DNA of 64,000 nucleotides from Apoda limacodes. Taxonomy: Eukaryota; Arthropoda; Insecta; Lepidoptera; Limacodidae. The number at the start of each line of letters is the position of its first letter. Positions within the stretch are counted from its first letter, which is position 1. Under the pieces are notes generated by a model, which had not been told where the DNA came from, ran no database searches, and worked only from the letters and a program-made list of their open reading frames with translations. Of this stretch, positions 11,693-23,037 are shown one piece after another. The DNA lies in contig OX291547.1 of NCBI GenBank assembly GCA_946406115.1, forward strand, positions 12,157,001 through 12,221,000, given 5' to 3'. Made by a program: the position numbers and the translations under genes.

Positions 11693-11760
11693 GGCGTAGT
11701 GTGCTTTTTCTTATTTAAATAAATGACCTTCCAAAAGTTACAGGCCATCCATTAATCTTT
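11693..11760 (+). pseudogene. Decayed LINE reverse transcriptase (continuation)
   Basis: Continues the relic of 10560-11186 after the insertion. GTAGTGTGCTTTTTCTTATT and ATAAATGACCTT give a GSVLFLI-INDL-like string, the part that follows GVPQ in reverse transcriptases. Confidence 0.65.
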
Positions 11761-11787
11761 GCTTTCTTCATTTTTAAAAATGCTGCA

Positions 11788-14740
11788 ATTTTTATTTTTT
11801 TTATACCACTAAGGTGGCAAACAAACTAACGGTCCGCCTGATGGTAAGCGGTCACCGTAGCCTATGGACGCTTGCAACACCAGGGGTATCACTTGCGCGT
11901 TGCCGACCCTTCAGAAATCTAATAACTTCTTTCTTGAAGAACTCCATATTGTAGTCCTTGCAGAAAACCTTGGCAGGGAGCTAATTCCACAACTTAACCG
12001 TTCGCGGGAGGAAGTTTCTCTGAAACCGCACTGTACGCGACCATTTAGGTTCTAAAGTGTGAGAATAAATTCCCTGCCGATGGCGAGCGGTGCGATGGTA
12101 GAAAGTAGCCGTGGGCATCATTTCGAACAATTCCTCAGAACACATCCATTGTACAAGCGGTAGAATACACACAGTGAGGCAAAGTCTCTCCTCGATACCG
12201 CAAGTGAGTTTGGAATCGTCGACAATTCTCACAGCCCGTCGTTGAACCGAGTCAAAAGGGCCAAGCTGGTATCCGGGTGCACCTGCCCAGAGATGGCAGC
12301 AGTACTCCATATGCGGCCGAACTTGCGACTTGTAAAGTAACAATCTTTGCCCCGACGTGAAGTCCTGCTTCACTCAGTTGAGTACACCAAGTTTTTTGGA
12401 CGCCAGCTTCACCTTATCTTGTAAATGATCTCGGAACTGAACATCGCTGGAGATGTCGACACCAAGGATCCCAATGCTCTTGGAGATGGAGTGTTCTGGA
12501 ATTGTGGGACTACAGTGAATGGAGTTTTCTTAGCGGTGAACGCGCACACTTGTGTCTTTGTAGGGTTGAATCGGACCAAGTTTACCCGTCCCCAGTCAGA
12601 GACCTGGGACAGTGTGGTCTCGATTTGAGATACAAGTTCTCCGCGGTTTTTCTCCACAACGGAACGAGGGATGTTTGCACGACCCGTGTAAAAAGCGTCT
12701 CCAGTACTGTCATATGCATAGCAATGTATGTTGTTGATGTCCAACATGTCATTGATATGCAATAGAAACAGCGTAGGAGACAGCACAGAGCCTTGCGGGA
12801 CACCAGCATTAATGTCCATACTATCAGAGCAACTACCGTCAACTACGGTTCGTATGCGTCTGCCGGACAAAAAGCTAGCCACCTATTTGCACAAACCCTC
12901 GGGCACTCCGTAAGATGGCAACTTCGATAGAAGACCCCGGTGCCAGACCCGATCGAACGCCTTCGCTATGTCTAGGCTACATGCCAATGCCTCCCCCTGA
13001 CTCTTAATGGCATCGGCCCATCGGTGTGTGAGATACACTAGAAGGTCATCAGTCGAGCGACCGTGCTGAAAGCCATATTGACGGTCACTGACCAGATCGT
13101 ATACTTCTAGGTATCTTAGAAGCTGTGTGTTGATCACACGCTCCATCACATTAGAGAGGACAGAGGTTATAGCGATAGACCTATAATTCGATGGATCTGA
13201 TCTATCGCCCTTTTTGGGCACCGGGTGCACATTCGCAGTCTTCCATGAAGACGGAAATTGCCTAGGGTGGTAGGAAAGCGCGAAGAGGCGCATGAGTACA
13301 GGACATAACTCAGGAGCCCACTGCTTAAGCACCACTGCCGTATACCGTCTGGCCCACTCGACTTATGAACGTCTAGAGAAAACAACGCCCGCCTGACCTC
13401 CCGCTGCGTTATGGAGATTTCCGGCATGGTCTTACCGCACCACAGTATAGTAGGTGGTACAGTGCCTTCATCGTTCATGTTCGAGTTCGAGGCAAAGAGA
13501 CTGCCCAGTAGATCGGCTTTCTCTTTAGCACTACGGGCCAAGTCACCATCGGTCTTTTGCAGTGGTGGTAACGACGACTGGCAAAAATTTCCTTCGGCAG
13601 CTTTGGCAAGCGACCAGAAAGCACGACTCCTAGAAGGATAGCTCGCAAGTCGCCCACCTATTTTGCCGATGATTTGGAATTTTGCTCTGGCAGTTGCTTT
13701 CTTACTAAACCTCGAGGCAGCATTTAATTTGCGTTTTAACTCAGAAATATTCGGATCCTTATTATAACGAGCCGTGGTCCAAGCCTCAAATGCATTTTGC
13801 TTAAGAATTTTAGCTTTTCTGCAAGACCTATTAAACCACGGTCGTTTTTTGACGCCGGCAGCTACTCGCGGGTTAGGAATATAACATTCCATACCAGCAA
13901 GGATTGTCTCAGTGACTGCGGCTGCGCAGACGTCAGGATCTTCTGAGTTAAAGCAGATCTGCCTCCATGGGTACGATGCGTAAAATTCTCGCAATCCATC
14001 CCAGTCTGCCGACTTATGGTGCCACACACGACGCCAATTAGTTGGCCCAGAAGGATCGGGTTGTGTGCATGACACTTGAGTCCGAACGAGACAGTGGTCC
14101 GAGGAGCCAAGAGGCGCATCCACTGAGACGGAGTATCCGTCCGGACGACTAGTCAGCAGAAGGTCCAGCAAGGAGCTCGTATGTTCCTCTATATCTGGTA
14201 TTCTCGTTGGAGAAAGTACCAGCTGAGAGAATCCATAGGTCAGAGCAAATTCATGAGCAGATATCCCAGCATAGTTATTGGTTCGAGAACTGAGCCACTC
14301 GCGTTGGTGGGCGTTAAGTCTCCCAAAATAACAAGTTCTGCTGTAGGATATTGCTCTGGAACTTTGTCAGTCGTCAAACTCAGGTGCGTAAAGAGTCGAG
14401 TTACGTCCGTGGTACCGCTATGAGACCTGTATAGGTACGCATAGATACGAGTGTGGCCGCCGTAATCTACGCGCACCCACAATATCGACAGGTCCCTGTC
14501 TTCAAGGCTATGAAGTCGGCGACAGCAGATATATTCCCGGACGAACATACATACAACGGCACGACTCATAAAATTGTGTTCGAGTTTGTAGCCGGTATAG
14601 TGAAGGTATGATGTGTCGGCCGGGCAGGATATCTGCGTCTCCGTTAGAAAAAGAATGGTCGGCTGCGCAGTCTCGAGATGGTGGTGGACTGCGTTAAGAT
14701 TTGCGTGAATACCCCTGATGTTCACATCATATCCACATCA
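11788..14740 (-). mobile_element. Nearly complete LINE, CR1/Zenon- or jockey-like, inactivated
   Basis: On the minus strand it encodes endonuclease then reverse transcriptase in broken frames. From 14725 down comes the endonuclease (NIRGIHANLNAVHHHLETAQ, LFLTETQI, VILGDL). 14171-13335 holds the endonuclease end (SSDHCLVRTQ) and linker. 13335-12883 holds reverse transcriptase with NYRSIAITSVLSNVMERVI and motif A (LDIAKAFDRVWH). 12882-12409 holds GVPQGSVLSPTLFLLHINDM, and 12373-11981 the C-terminal domain. The 3' UTR has a GACCGCTTACCATCAGGCGG-type motif and an A-rich end near 11790. Defects are frameshifts near 14200, 13330 and 12410, an in-frame TAG at 12883-12885, and the catalytic YADD changed to YAYD (codon 12712-12714). 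The same family recurs at 57995-58248 and 62865-63260. Confidence 0.85.
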
Positions 14741-14870
14741 TATTTGAATGGAGTAGCCGCTGTACAAACTCTTTTCTTTTTCGTTCTCATGGTCATAATA
14801 TATAAAAAAAGTTACTAAGACTAAGGATGAGGTTTCATTGCACAGGCAGCTTAAAGGACAAAAGGTGCGG

Positions 14871-15425
14871 TTCTAAGACTGCCGAAGCTCGCCACAGATG
14901 ATACGGTTGCTGGCACGGCGGGTGGAAGGGCCCCTGATCCCCCTCTGTTGTAGTAGCCGGGTCCACTCCGGTCTCCTTCTCCGGCACGACTACCACTTCA
15001 GATACTTTACACAGGCTGGCGGTTCAGCCTCCTAGGGCGGAGATTAAGTGATCCCTCGGTTCGGGATCCCATTCAATCTGCGGGCGGCCAGCGGTCAGCC
15101 GTTTCATCAGGTCTCCCTGACCGCCGAACCAGCACGCCGCGTCTACGCCGAGCATGATAGCAACAAGCACCGCCGGTCCTCCGCTGTCCGCGCAGTGAAT
15201 CCTCAAAGAGCTCTGGCAACCTTACTCACCGCCAGGAACACAACACTACTCAATGTTAGTGTTATTATGGCCGCGGTTTTCTGTAAGGTGGAGGTACTTC
15301 CCCAGTTCGGGCCGCTCATTTGAGCAAGTACTCGCTATGCCCTGCTTTAGTTGTTCGGGTGGCTTATTCGAGCGAGTACTTGCAGTGCCCTACCTCTCTT
15401 AATAAATAAATAAATAAATAAATAA
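14871..15425 (+). repeat. GC-rich LINE 3'-end-like fragment with AAAT tail
   Basis: A GC-rich block much unlike its surroundings, ending in a run of AATA units at 15400-15425, as LINE 3' ends do. Two imperfect direct repeats of about 46 bp lie just before the tail, at 15305-15350 and 15353-15399. Their shared words are GTTCGGG, GAGCAAGTACTCGC versus GAGCGAGTACTTGC, and GTGCCCT or ATGCCCT. It abuts the 5' side of the minus-strand LINE, so it could instead be that element's 5' UTR; the tail argues against this. I do not recognise a protein in it. Confidence 0.5.
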
Positions 15426-17158
15426 GTGAAATGTTTGGACAAATGAAGAATCTGCACAAGGTCCGGACAGAAGGCCGAATGTCCAGAGGAATAGTGACCC
15501 TACCTGTGGTAATGTAATTGAAAGACTTATTTACCCACATCGAAGGTTTAAATTCTAGGTAATTCCTACTAAACCTAGAAGCGTATAGTTTTTGCTCTAT
15601 TAGTCGTTAATCTAATGCCTATAATAAATTATTTATGATGTATAAATAACACATCATTACACGACATACGTCGTTGATTATACTGTGGTTAACCTTGGCC
15701 ATGTTTTTATTTCCAACAGCGCCTAGGATCATTGATTTTAGCATACTAGTAGATAGCACGTGCATGCAATTGTTTCTAGGATTCCGTAGCCAAATGGCAA
15801 ATGCCCTTACAATTTCGTCATGTCCTTCCACAGCTTCATGATTCTGATGAAATTCTGCGGAATAGTGTCTTCTATAATTACCGCGATACAATTTAATATT
15901 TCAAAGAAATATTTTTTCCTCGGCGCGGTACACTATTCCTTCAAGTCGCAGCACTCACAGCGAAGGATCACGCCGAAAACCTGATTTTTTGGCACTTGTA
16001 AAGCTAATTTTTTTCATCCCGGTTAATCCAGGGGATGCTGTAGGAATCCCATGACTATGAATGACCTAATTCCACGCGGGTGAAGCTACGGACAAAAGCT
16101 GGGCTATAATACAATACCATATGTACAACACTTCTGGTACTAGAATTTGTTTGTCTGCATCTCATGATGAAAATAAAATTGTTTAGTATCATATGTACCT
16201 ATTCAGTAAACTTAACAGTTTTTAATATATTATTTTAGTAATTAAGTTTTAGTAATTTGAGTATTATATTTAAAAATGGTTGTTAGTATGGATACACTTA
16301 TATGTGACAGATCGATGAACTCCGTTGCCGTTTGACCGATCATCATAAAACTTCACAATCACGTATTTTTCGTGGAGAATGTCTCTTTGTTGTCCATTTT
16401 GCTGTTAATCGCCGCTAACGTGCGCTGCAGGGCATAAGCTGGGCAGTACGTCTGGCCAGCATTTTTTATACATACAAAATAAATATAATTATATCACCTA
16501 TTTTTATATCACATGACATATTTTTTGTAAATATTTTCCGTTTATTTTAGTCAGTATCTCGAAGCCTTATTAATAATTATAAGTAAATGTAGTTGTGTCA
16601 TTCTGTACACAAAGCTGTTACTCTTTCCTACACTTTTTGTTTTAACATTGAGCTAAATTGTATGATTCAGACAATTTAACATAGTTCTACATTTCATCAT
16701 AAAATTAATCATATAATAAATGCGTTTAACTTTTTCAGCCAAAATTGGTGACAGATAGCTTAGGTCCCAGACTTTTGTCATATTGTTTGAGTTTTTGGTA
16801 TATGGCCCCCTAGAGAATTGTGAATTTCGGCAAAATCAAGCGTGGTATAATTTCTATTCTTTGACCTGGAGCACTGTTTTCCTGGGGCACAGACCGTCGA
16901 CGGCACCGTTACTACGTTTTTGCAAGGCAGTGATCCTACTGTACGTCAGTGCTGTAACTTATTCTGTGGTAGAAACATTATCAATTACCCAACTAAATAT
17001 CTTCTTTTAAATATCGGAATTAAGTGAGGATTGGGCAGGGGGAAAGAGAAAATAATTTCAATAATAGTTGCATACATTACACGTAGACATTACTATCTAC
17101 TGAAAATAGCATTTAATTCATTAAAAAAATGTCCACACAACAGACAATAAAAAAAAAA
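15426..17158. other. No gene; scattered old repeat pieces
   Basis: 16050-16110 contains a CCACGCGGGTGAAGCTACGG-type string. 16290-16480 contains GATCGATGAACTCCGTTGCC and a CACGTATTTTTCGTGGAGAA string, both typical of dispersed lepidopteran repeats. A minus-strand frame at 15619-15891 (90 codons) matches nothing I know. Confidence 0.45.
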
Positions 17159-17752
17159 CCGGCCAAGTGCGAGTTGGACTCGCGCACTGGGGGTTCCGTA
17201 CCTACCAGCATTTATGTAATCTACAAATACAAATACAAATATTTTTATATTTGAGTTGATTGAATGAAAGGTAAATTGCGGTTTAAGAGTTATGACGTAT
17301 TCCAAAAAAAAACTACTTACACTAGATCCTAGATCTCGTTCAAACCAACTTTCGGTGGAAGTTTGCATGGTAATGTACATCATATATTTTTTTTAGTTTT
17401 ATCGTTCTCTTATTTTAGAAGTAAAGGGGGGGGGACACATTTTACCAGTTTGGAAGTGTCTCTCGCGCAAACTATTCAGTTTAGAAAAACCTTATCATTA
17501 ATACCCCACACGTATGGGTTTGATGACAAAAAAATTTTTGAGTTTTAGTTCTAAGTATGGGGAATCCCAAAAATTTATTGTTTTTTTTGCTATTTTTGTG
17601 TAAAAATCTTAATGCGGTTCACAGAATACATCTACTTAGCAAGTTTCAACAGTATAGTTCTTATAGTTTCGGAAAAAAGTGGCTGTGACATACGAACGGA
17701 CAGACAGACTGACAGGTTCCGTTTTATGCCATTTGGCTACGGAGCCCTAAAA
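17159..17752 (+). mobile_element. CCGGCCAAGTGCGAG-family element, long copy
   Basis: The head CCGGCCAAGTGCGAGTTGGA with CTCGCGCACTGGGGGTTCCG leads to a tail with ACGGACAGACAGACTGACAG and GGCTACGGAGCCCTAAAAA. It is about 320 bp longer than the copy at 10090-10360. Frames over it are fortuitous. Confidence 0.75.
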
Positions 17753-18307
17753 ACCGTGCGGACTGTTCTTTTAACAAGTTTTTTATTCTTTATTCTAGAT
17801 CTTTTCCGTATTTATCGTTATAGTTGAGGCACAAAATTGATGTCTATTTTGTGTTTGAGGCGTTGTGACGTATATAATTATTTAAACGGTAAGAGAATCT
17901 TATTTTCAACACACTTGCTCATAAAGCAGCCTTCAATACAGCAGAAGTGCCTTTTGCTTTACAGAATTTATGTTAGTTTTAGCAAATGGTGAGCCTTTGA
18001 ATCCAACGTGTTTGTTAAAAGTATATCAAAACTATTAGATTTCATTAAATATCAACTTTATGCAGCATTTTAACATTAATATTTAAAGTCACTTTCTTGT
18101 ATCATAATGTCATTACAAAATGTATAAATGCCGAAACATAATAATAATAAATCGTATATTTAATCCCAATAGTTTTAGGTGCAGTAGGTTTTAAAGAAAT
18201 ACATTTTCAGTTGTAGGAAACTAAAGGTCAAACTATATTAACTTGTATTTTAAGACCAGGTCCTCCTAACTAGAAATTGCTTTTGTATGAAAATACAGTA
18301 GTAGTAT

Positions 18308-18336
18308 GGTAATGAGAGCCATCGGGCAATGGGAGC
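18308..18336. repeat. Two GGGTAATGGGAGCC-like motifs (left cluster)
   Basis: GGTAATGAGAGCC at 18308-18320 and GGGCAATGGGAGC at 18324-18336. Both are inverted relative to most copies in the cluster at 23483-23721. They look like subterminal repeats of one DNA transposon. Confidence 0.5.
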
Positions 18337-18695
18337 TATGTTGATTGAACGAAGCGCATGCACATTCACGCGATCTTGTAAGCACTCGGTTGCTTCCGTT
18401 AACTGACACACGGTCACGTGGTTTCCCCCCCAGATTTATGGGGTAACTAAGTGAGATGGGATTTTTTTAGGGGTCTGAAATTTTTAGGGGTATTTTCAGG
18501 GATTTTTTGACTCTTTAATATTTTTAAATTGATAATATTAATAGTTATTTCTTGACCTAGCGACTTATAACGACATCTAGTACGTAATTCTACAACCACT
18601 CTGTGGTTACTGGCGGCAATTCTGGCGCCACTGGCGGTCATTTTATTGTCTGTGCATTTGGCAGTTATTGTTGTGTATAAGTCTATATTTCAGTT

Positions 18696-18861
18696 GGAGT
18701 TTTGGCGCGAATCTTAAGAAGGAGTGGTGATTTTTCGTGTTTAATTTTTCTAAATTCATTTAGTGTGTTTCGATGTGTATATTTTAGCAATGTTTTACGA
18801 AAGCGTGTTAAGAATTGTGCACCAAAGGCTCATGAATAGTGAATTATGAAGAAATAAGCAG
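18696..18861 (+). repeat. Retroposon-like sequence, left piece (interrupted)
   Basis: Nearly the same as 43729-43893: GGAGTTTTGGCGCGAATCTT, then AAGAAGGAGTGGTG, TTTACGAAAGCGTGTTAAGA and GTGAATTATGAAGAAATAAG. Homology breaks at AAGCAG, where a 3.9 kb insertion starts, and resumes at 22784. Confidence 0.9.
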
Positions 18862-19239
18862 GGAGCCAATTCTCACGCGATCGAATTGATTACGAATTCA
18901 AAATAAAGTACGAATTTAAACTTTTCTCGAACGAAAATGTAGTTTAGCAATTCTGCTAATGTCTAATCCGACATTTCTCGAACGCAAGGCGCTCGAACTG
19001 CTTTGAGTGGTCGGGATCGTTCGAGACTACATCTCGCATTCGAATCATGACAAATTTAAACATTAATTCTACTCTTAGCGTGAACTATATGTTCTAAAAT
19101 CTAAAGTAAATGTCTAAAATGTAGGTCTGAGTAATTAAAAGGGCGGAAAAAATGACTTATATTACCAAATATGATATTTTTTTTTTACCTTTATTACTTT
19201 CATAATACATTACTAGTCTTTTCTCAATTGATTGATTGG

Positions 19240-19290
19240 CCGTTTTTTGCTATTATCAAAGTCGCCCATGACAATAATATTCTTCTATTT
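19240..19290 (-). pseudogene. Possible scrap of a LINE endonuclease (GDF motif)
   Basis: The minus strand reads NIIVMGDFDNSKK, matching the catalytic GDFN neighbourhood of jockey-type endonucleases, here with D for N. Only about a dozen residues match. Confidence 0.3.
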
Positions 19291-19449
19291 CTATTGATTT
19301 ACATCATAACAAACACTAGATTACATCACATACACAAAAATGTTTGAGGTCCGGCACCGCCATCTTTAGTGCTGCCTAGTATTTTGATAATACTAGGTGG
19401 TAATTTCATGTAAAAAACATTTAATAAACATAATTACACCGTTGAAAAA

Positions 19450-22303
19450 TAGGAATAACCTATAATTCTAGTTTTCTATAGTCCCAATTTACATATTAAT
19501 TACTTTTCTTCTTTTGAAAGCCTTTTAGAAAATTTAACACCCCTCTACGACCACACAATTGTTATGGGTGACTTTAACACTTATTTGTTAAAAAAAGATA
19601 GACGTTCTCATCTGCTCAACAGTATTGTAGAGGGATGCAACCTACAAATATTACCCCTTAAAGCTACACATTTCTTTCCTAATTGTACACCCTCCCTTTT
19701 AGATTTAATTATAGTTTCCTCCCCAACACATGTGTACAAACATGGTCAGTGCACTGCTGATGCCTTTTCTTACCACGATTTGATTTATCTATCCTATAAA
19801 TTACGTCCTCCTAAAGCTAAGTCAAGCATACTTCAGCAACGCAATTTTAGTGGAATGGATGTGAACCGTCTGTGCGATGACGCTAGTAAGTTAAATTGGG
19901 ACGCTGTTATCAAAGCATCTTCAGTTGATGAGAAAATTTTATTATTTAACAAAGTCATTACTGACCTTTATGACACCCATGCCCCAATTCGAATGATTAA
20001 AAAAAAACATCTACCCGCACAGTGGCTTACCGATGAAATCAAACAGATGATGGTTAAAAGAAATCGTGCTAAAGTTAAATTTAAAACCAACCCTTGTGAA
20101 AGCAACCTTGCTAAGTATAAACTCCTGAGAAATCGCTGCAATAGAATGTGTAGAGATGCACAACGACGCTATATCCATAAATCCGTTGAAAACGGTGATC
20201 CAGCAAAAATCTGGAAATTTCTTAAGTCATTAGGAGTTGGTAAGACTAATAGTATTCCCCTTTCACATGATATTGATGTCAATCTTCTTAATCAACACTT
20301 TTCTTCCAATGTTGCTATTGAAGGCAACAAAAAAATAAATACGCTGAACTCACTTTCCTTAAAACCAACTCCTGACTTTCCTCCGTTTTTACTAAGTCGA
20401 TTTTCTGATTGTGATGTTAAGAAGAGCATTATCGCTATATCTTCTAACGCTGTGGGGAGTGATTGCATTAGCCGTAACATGATCCTTCCTATCCTTGACA
20501 TTATTATTCCTATCATCACAAATATCCTTAATCACTCTATTGCCTCTGGCAAATTTCCAGGTTCCTGGAAAGATTCATTAATTATTCCCTTGCCGAAAAA
20601 AGCAAATCCTGTCTGTTATTCCGATTATCGTCCCATATCCATCTTACCATTCCTTTCTAAAGTTCTTGAACGTCTTGTTCATGAACAGCTGTGTCATTTC
20701 CTCACTAAAAATAACTTACTAAATCCCCTTCAATCTGGTTTTCGTCCTGGACATAGTACGGTTACTGCACTTGTCAAAATCTCTGATGACATTCGTCTCG
20801 GTATAGAAAACAGAAAAGTCACAGTGCTAACACTATTAGATTTAAGCAACGCCTTTAAAACTGTTGACTTTGATATACTACTTTCACTTTTAAGTTCTCT
20901 TAACATATCTCCAACAGCAATCGACTGGTTTCAAAGTTACTTGCGTGGGCGCCGGCAGCGGATCAAGGTTGATGATTCCTTCTCCACTTGGTGCTACACC
21001 AATGCTGGTGTCCCGCAAGGTGGCGTGTTGTCTCCACTTCTCTTTGCTATTTTCATTAATAATATAACATCTAATTTATCTTCTCTCTACCATCTATATG
21101 CAGACGATCTTCAAATATATACTCAGGCTCCAGTTAGTGAACTAAGAAGTGCAGTTGCGATTATAAATAACGATCTTGCTCGCATTATGGATTGGAGTAC
21201 CCCTTACGGTCTAAACGTAAATCCAAATAAAACGCAACTTATCATTGTGGATACTTCAAGAATGATATCTAAGATTAATTTACAAAATCTTCCTAAAGTG
21301 AGTATTAATGGAACAGTCATTCCATATAGCGAGGCTGTAAAAAACTTGGGCATCATCATAGACCAGACATTTTCGTGGGAACCACAATTAAAAGAAGTTA
21401 GCAGAAAAATATTTGCTACTGCTAAATCCATTAGCAGATTGCGTAACTTCTTGCCCATTGCCACTAAAATTACACTGGCTAAATCACTACTGCTACCTGT
21501 CCTTGATTATGCGGATGCTAGCTATCTTGACCTTACTGAGGAGCAATTAAATAAGCTTGAGCGACTCCAGAACCTATGTATTAGATACATATTTGGTTTA
21601 CGTAAGTATGATCATATATCCGAATTTCGATTAAAACTCAAGTGGCTCCCAATTCGCCTTCGCCGGAATACTCATTTTCTGTTTCTTCTTAACAACGTAC
21701 TGTTCAATCCGTCTACTCCGTTATACTTGAAAGAGCGTTTCAATTTTATAGGGTCTACAGCTCATCGCGCCACTACAAACATGATGCTGAAAACCCCAAC
21801 ACATTATTCGCAAGCATATAATGACTCATTCACTGTCACAGCCATAAGGCTATGGAATAGTTTACCCTTTGATGTCAAAAAAACACAAACTTTAAGAATA
21901 TTTAAAAATCTCGTAATCACACATTACTTAAAAATTTAAGCTGTCTCATCAACACTGTTTATTCATCTATATTATTTAAGATGTATGTAGTTTGTGTATT
22001 TATTTTTATTTTTTGTTATGTATTTGATATATATATATATATGTATATTTATTTTTTGTACGTATTAGTATTATTTATTATTCATATGTATATAAATTTA
22101 GCTATTGCTATAAATGTATACTTATATTGTAAAGTTTCAGTTAGCACATTCTACTCAATAATTTTATAAAGTCTCCTCTACCCAAAGGTTGTCTGGAAGA
22201 GATCGCTCATTAGCGATAAGACCGCCAATTTGTTATTACTTTTATTGTTTAATTGTTTTGTTTTCTATATGCGCAATAAAGTATATTATTATTATTATTA
22301 TTA
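19450..22303 (+). mobile_element. 5'-truncated jockey/CR1-type LINE with intact reverse transcriptase
   Basis: It starts inside the endonuclease domain (open frame from 19459) and runs to a 3' UTR with AATAAA at 22275-22280 and an (ATT)n tail at 22284-22303. (ATT)n or ATTATT tails are known in several lepidopteran non-LTR families. The 5' junction is not exact. The insertion lies within the TIR element 18862-22783. Confidence 0.85.
19564..21939 (+). CDS. LINE ORF2 protein: endonuclease (partial) and reverse transcriptase, 791 codons
   Basis: In the full-length family this protein nicks target DNA and copies its own RNA into it. The frame is open from 19459, so coding homology precedes the ATG used here (FYSPNLHINYF upstream). 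That ATG is simply the GDFNT methionine inside the endonuclease. Landmarks, numbered from this ATG: GDFNT 2-6; SLLDLII about 44-50; endonuclease histidine in SYHDL at 71; RT motif A LDLSNAFKTVD with Asp 426; GVPQGGVLSP from 482; catalytic YADD 512-515; and a C-terminal domain with a cysteine-containing NLCIRYIFGL segment. The end TAIRLWNSLP is typical of the jockey/CR1 group. Motif A has K where FD is usual. No frameshift or internal stop was seen, so it is young, but the truncated endonuclease makes autonomous movement unlikely. Confidence 0.88.
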   Translation: MGDFNTYLLKKDRRSHLLNSIVEGCNLQILPLKATHFFPNCTPSLLDLIIVSSPTHVYKHGQCTADAFSYHDLIYLSYKLRPPKAKSSILQQRNFSGMDVNRLCDDASKLNWDAVIKASSVDEKILLFNKVITDLYDTHAPIRMIKKKHLPAQWLTDEIKQMMVKRNRAKVKFKTNPCESNLAKYKLLRNRCNRMCRDAQRRYIHKSVENGDPAKIWKFLKSLGVGKTNSIPLSHDIDVNLLNQHFSSNVAIEGNKKINTLNSLSLKPTPDFPPFLLSRFSDCDVKKSIIAISSNAVGSDCISRNMILPILDIIIPIITNILNHSIASGKFPGSWKDSLIIPLPKKANPVCYSDYRPISILPFLSKVLERLVHEQLCHFLTKNNLLNPLQSGFRPGHSTVTALVKISDDIRLGIENRKVTVLTLLDLSNAFKTVDFDILLSLLSSLNISPTAIDWFQSYLRGRRQRIKVDDSFSTWCYTNAGVPQGGVLSPLLFAIFINNITSNLSSLYHLYADDLQIYTQAPVSELRSAVAIINNDLARIMDWSTPYGLNVNPNKTQLIIVDTSRMISKINLQNLPKVSINGTVIPYSEAVKNLGIIIDQTFSWEPQLKEVSRKIFATAKSISRLRNFLPIATKITLAKSLLLPVLDYADASYLDLTEEQLNKLERLQNLCIRYIFGLRKYDHISEFRLKLKWLPIRLRRNTHFLFLLNNVLFNPSTPLYLKERFNFIGSTAHRATTNMMLKTPTHYSQAYNDSFTVTAIRLWNSLPFDVKKTQTLRIFKNLVITHYLKI

Positions 22304-22783
22304 ATTCTCAACCAAATAAACAAATAAATCACACAACAAAAACAAACAGAGTTTTTTTTATTTATATCCAAATACGTTCCGTTTAAAGATGAAAGCAATT
22401 TCTCGAAATAGGGATTTCGTTTTCAAACTTAGTTATACTTATTATTTCCTCATTAATAATGATGAAACACTAGTAAAATGTTGCTTCAAACATTTTGTGG
22501 TCACCGAACCCTTTTTTAATTTATCAAAAGAAGCATATTAGAAAAGGCGTTTTTAAAAACGCTCTTCAACTGTGCAACGGAACGTACCTCATAGCCTAAC
22601 CGGTTTACAATGGCAACATTCCACCGCTTCGAACGACATTTTGTTCGAAGGTTGTTTCGATTAATAGTAAGAATACAGCAAACGCGAAAATGATGTCGAC
22701 GATCGAAATTTTACAGTCGAGATAGTGCCTTCTTGATAATCTCTAATACGAGATTATCTCGGATGAAGTGAGAATTAGGTTCC

Positions 22784-22832
22784 AGGACATGACGCGCAAT
22801 TCATGAAGGATCCACACCAAAACTCCCGCCCT
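22784..22832 (+). repeat. Retroposon-like sequence, right piece
   Basis: AGGACATGACGCGCAATTCA followed by GGATCCACACCAAAACTCCC. It matches 43891-43940 and continues the sequence broken at 18861. Confidence 0.85.
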
Positions 22833-23037
22833 ATATTTATATATTTTTTAGGGGGACAACTCAATAATTAAGGCGATTTTAGGGGTTTTTGACAAACCTT
22901 TAGGAATAAATATTTTTAAGAGTTGGTAGCACTGACCTGACGCGCTCGAACTGTTAGTGCCATTCGTTTAGTCCCGAGGGACCATTGTGTGTTTTTCGCT
23001 CCACGCTTACAAAAAATTGTGAACTGCCAGCATCAAG

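Larger units (their letters stand above)
18862..22783. mobile_element. TIR-bounded insertion, 3.9 kb, carrying a LINE
   Basis: The left end GGAGCCAATTCTCAC and the complement of the right end, GGAACCTAATTCTCAC, form imperfect inverted termini. The flanks are AG on both sides (18860-18861 and 22784-22785). The uninterrupted sequence at 43.89 kb has a single AG, which fits a 2 bp target duplication. Both terminal zones are rich in TTCGAACGA/TCGAACG words. No transposase was seen; most of the inside is the LINE at about 19450-22303. This is a non-autonomous DNA element later hit by a LINE; the superfamily is not recognised. Confidence 0.75.

Noticed and set aside
15619..15891. 90-codon minus-strand frame
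   Set aside because: No recognised motif, splice context or repeat origin; length is within chance for this composition.
16783..17827. Several 60-96 codon frames on both strands
   Set aside because: They overlap the dispersed CCGGCC-family element and low-complexity flanks.
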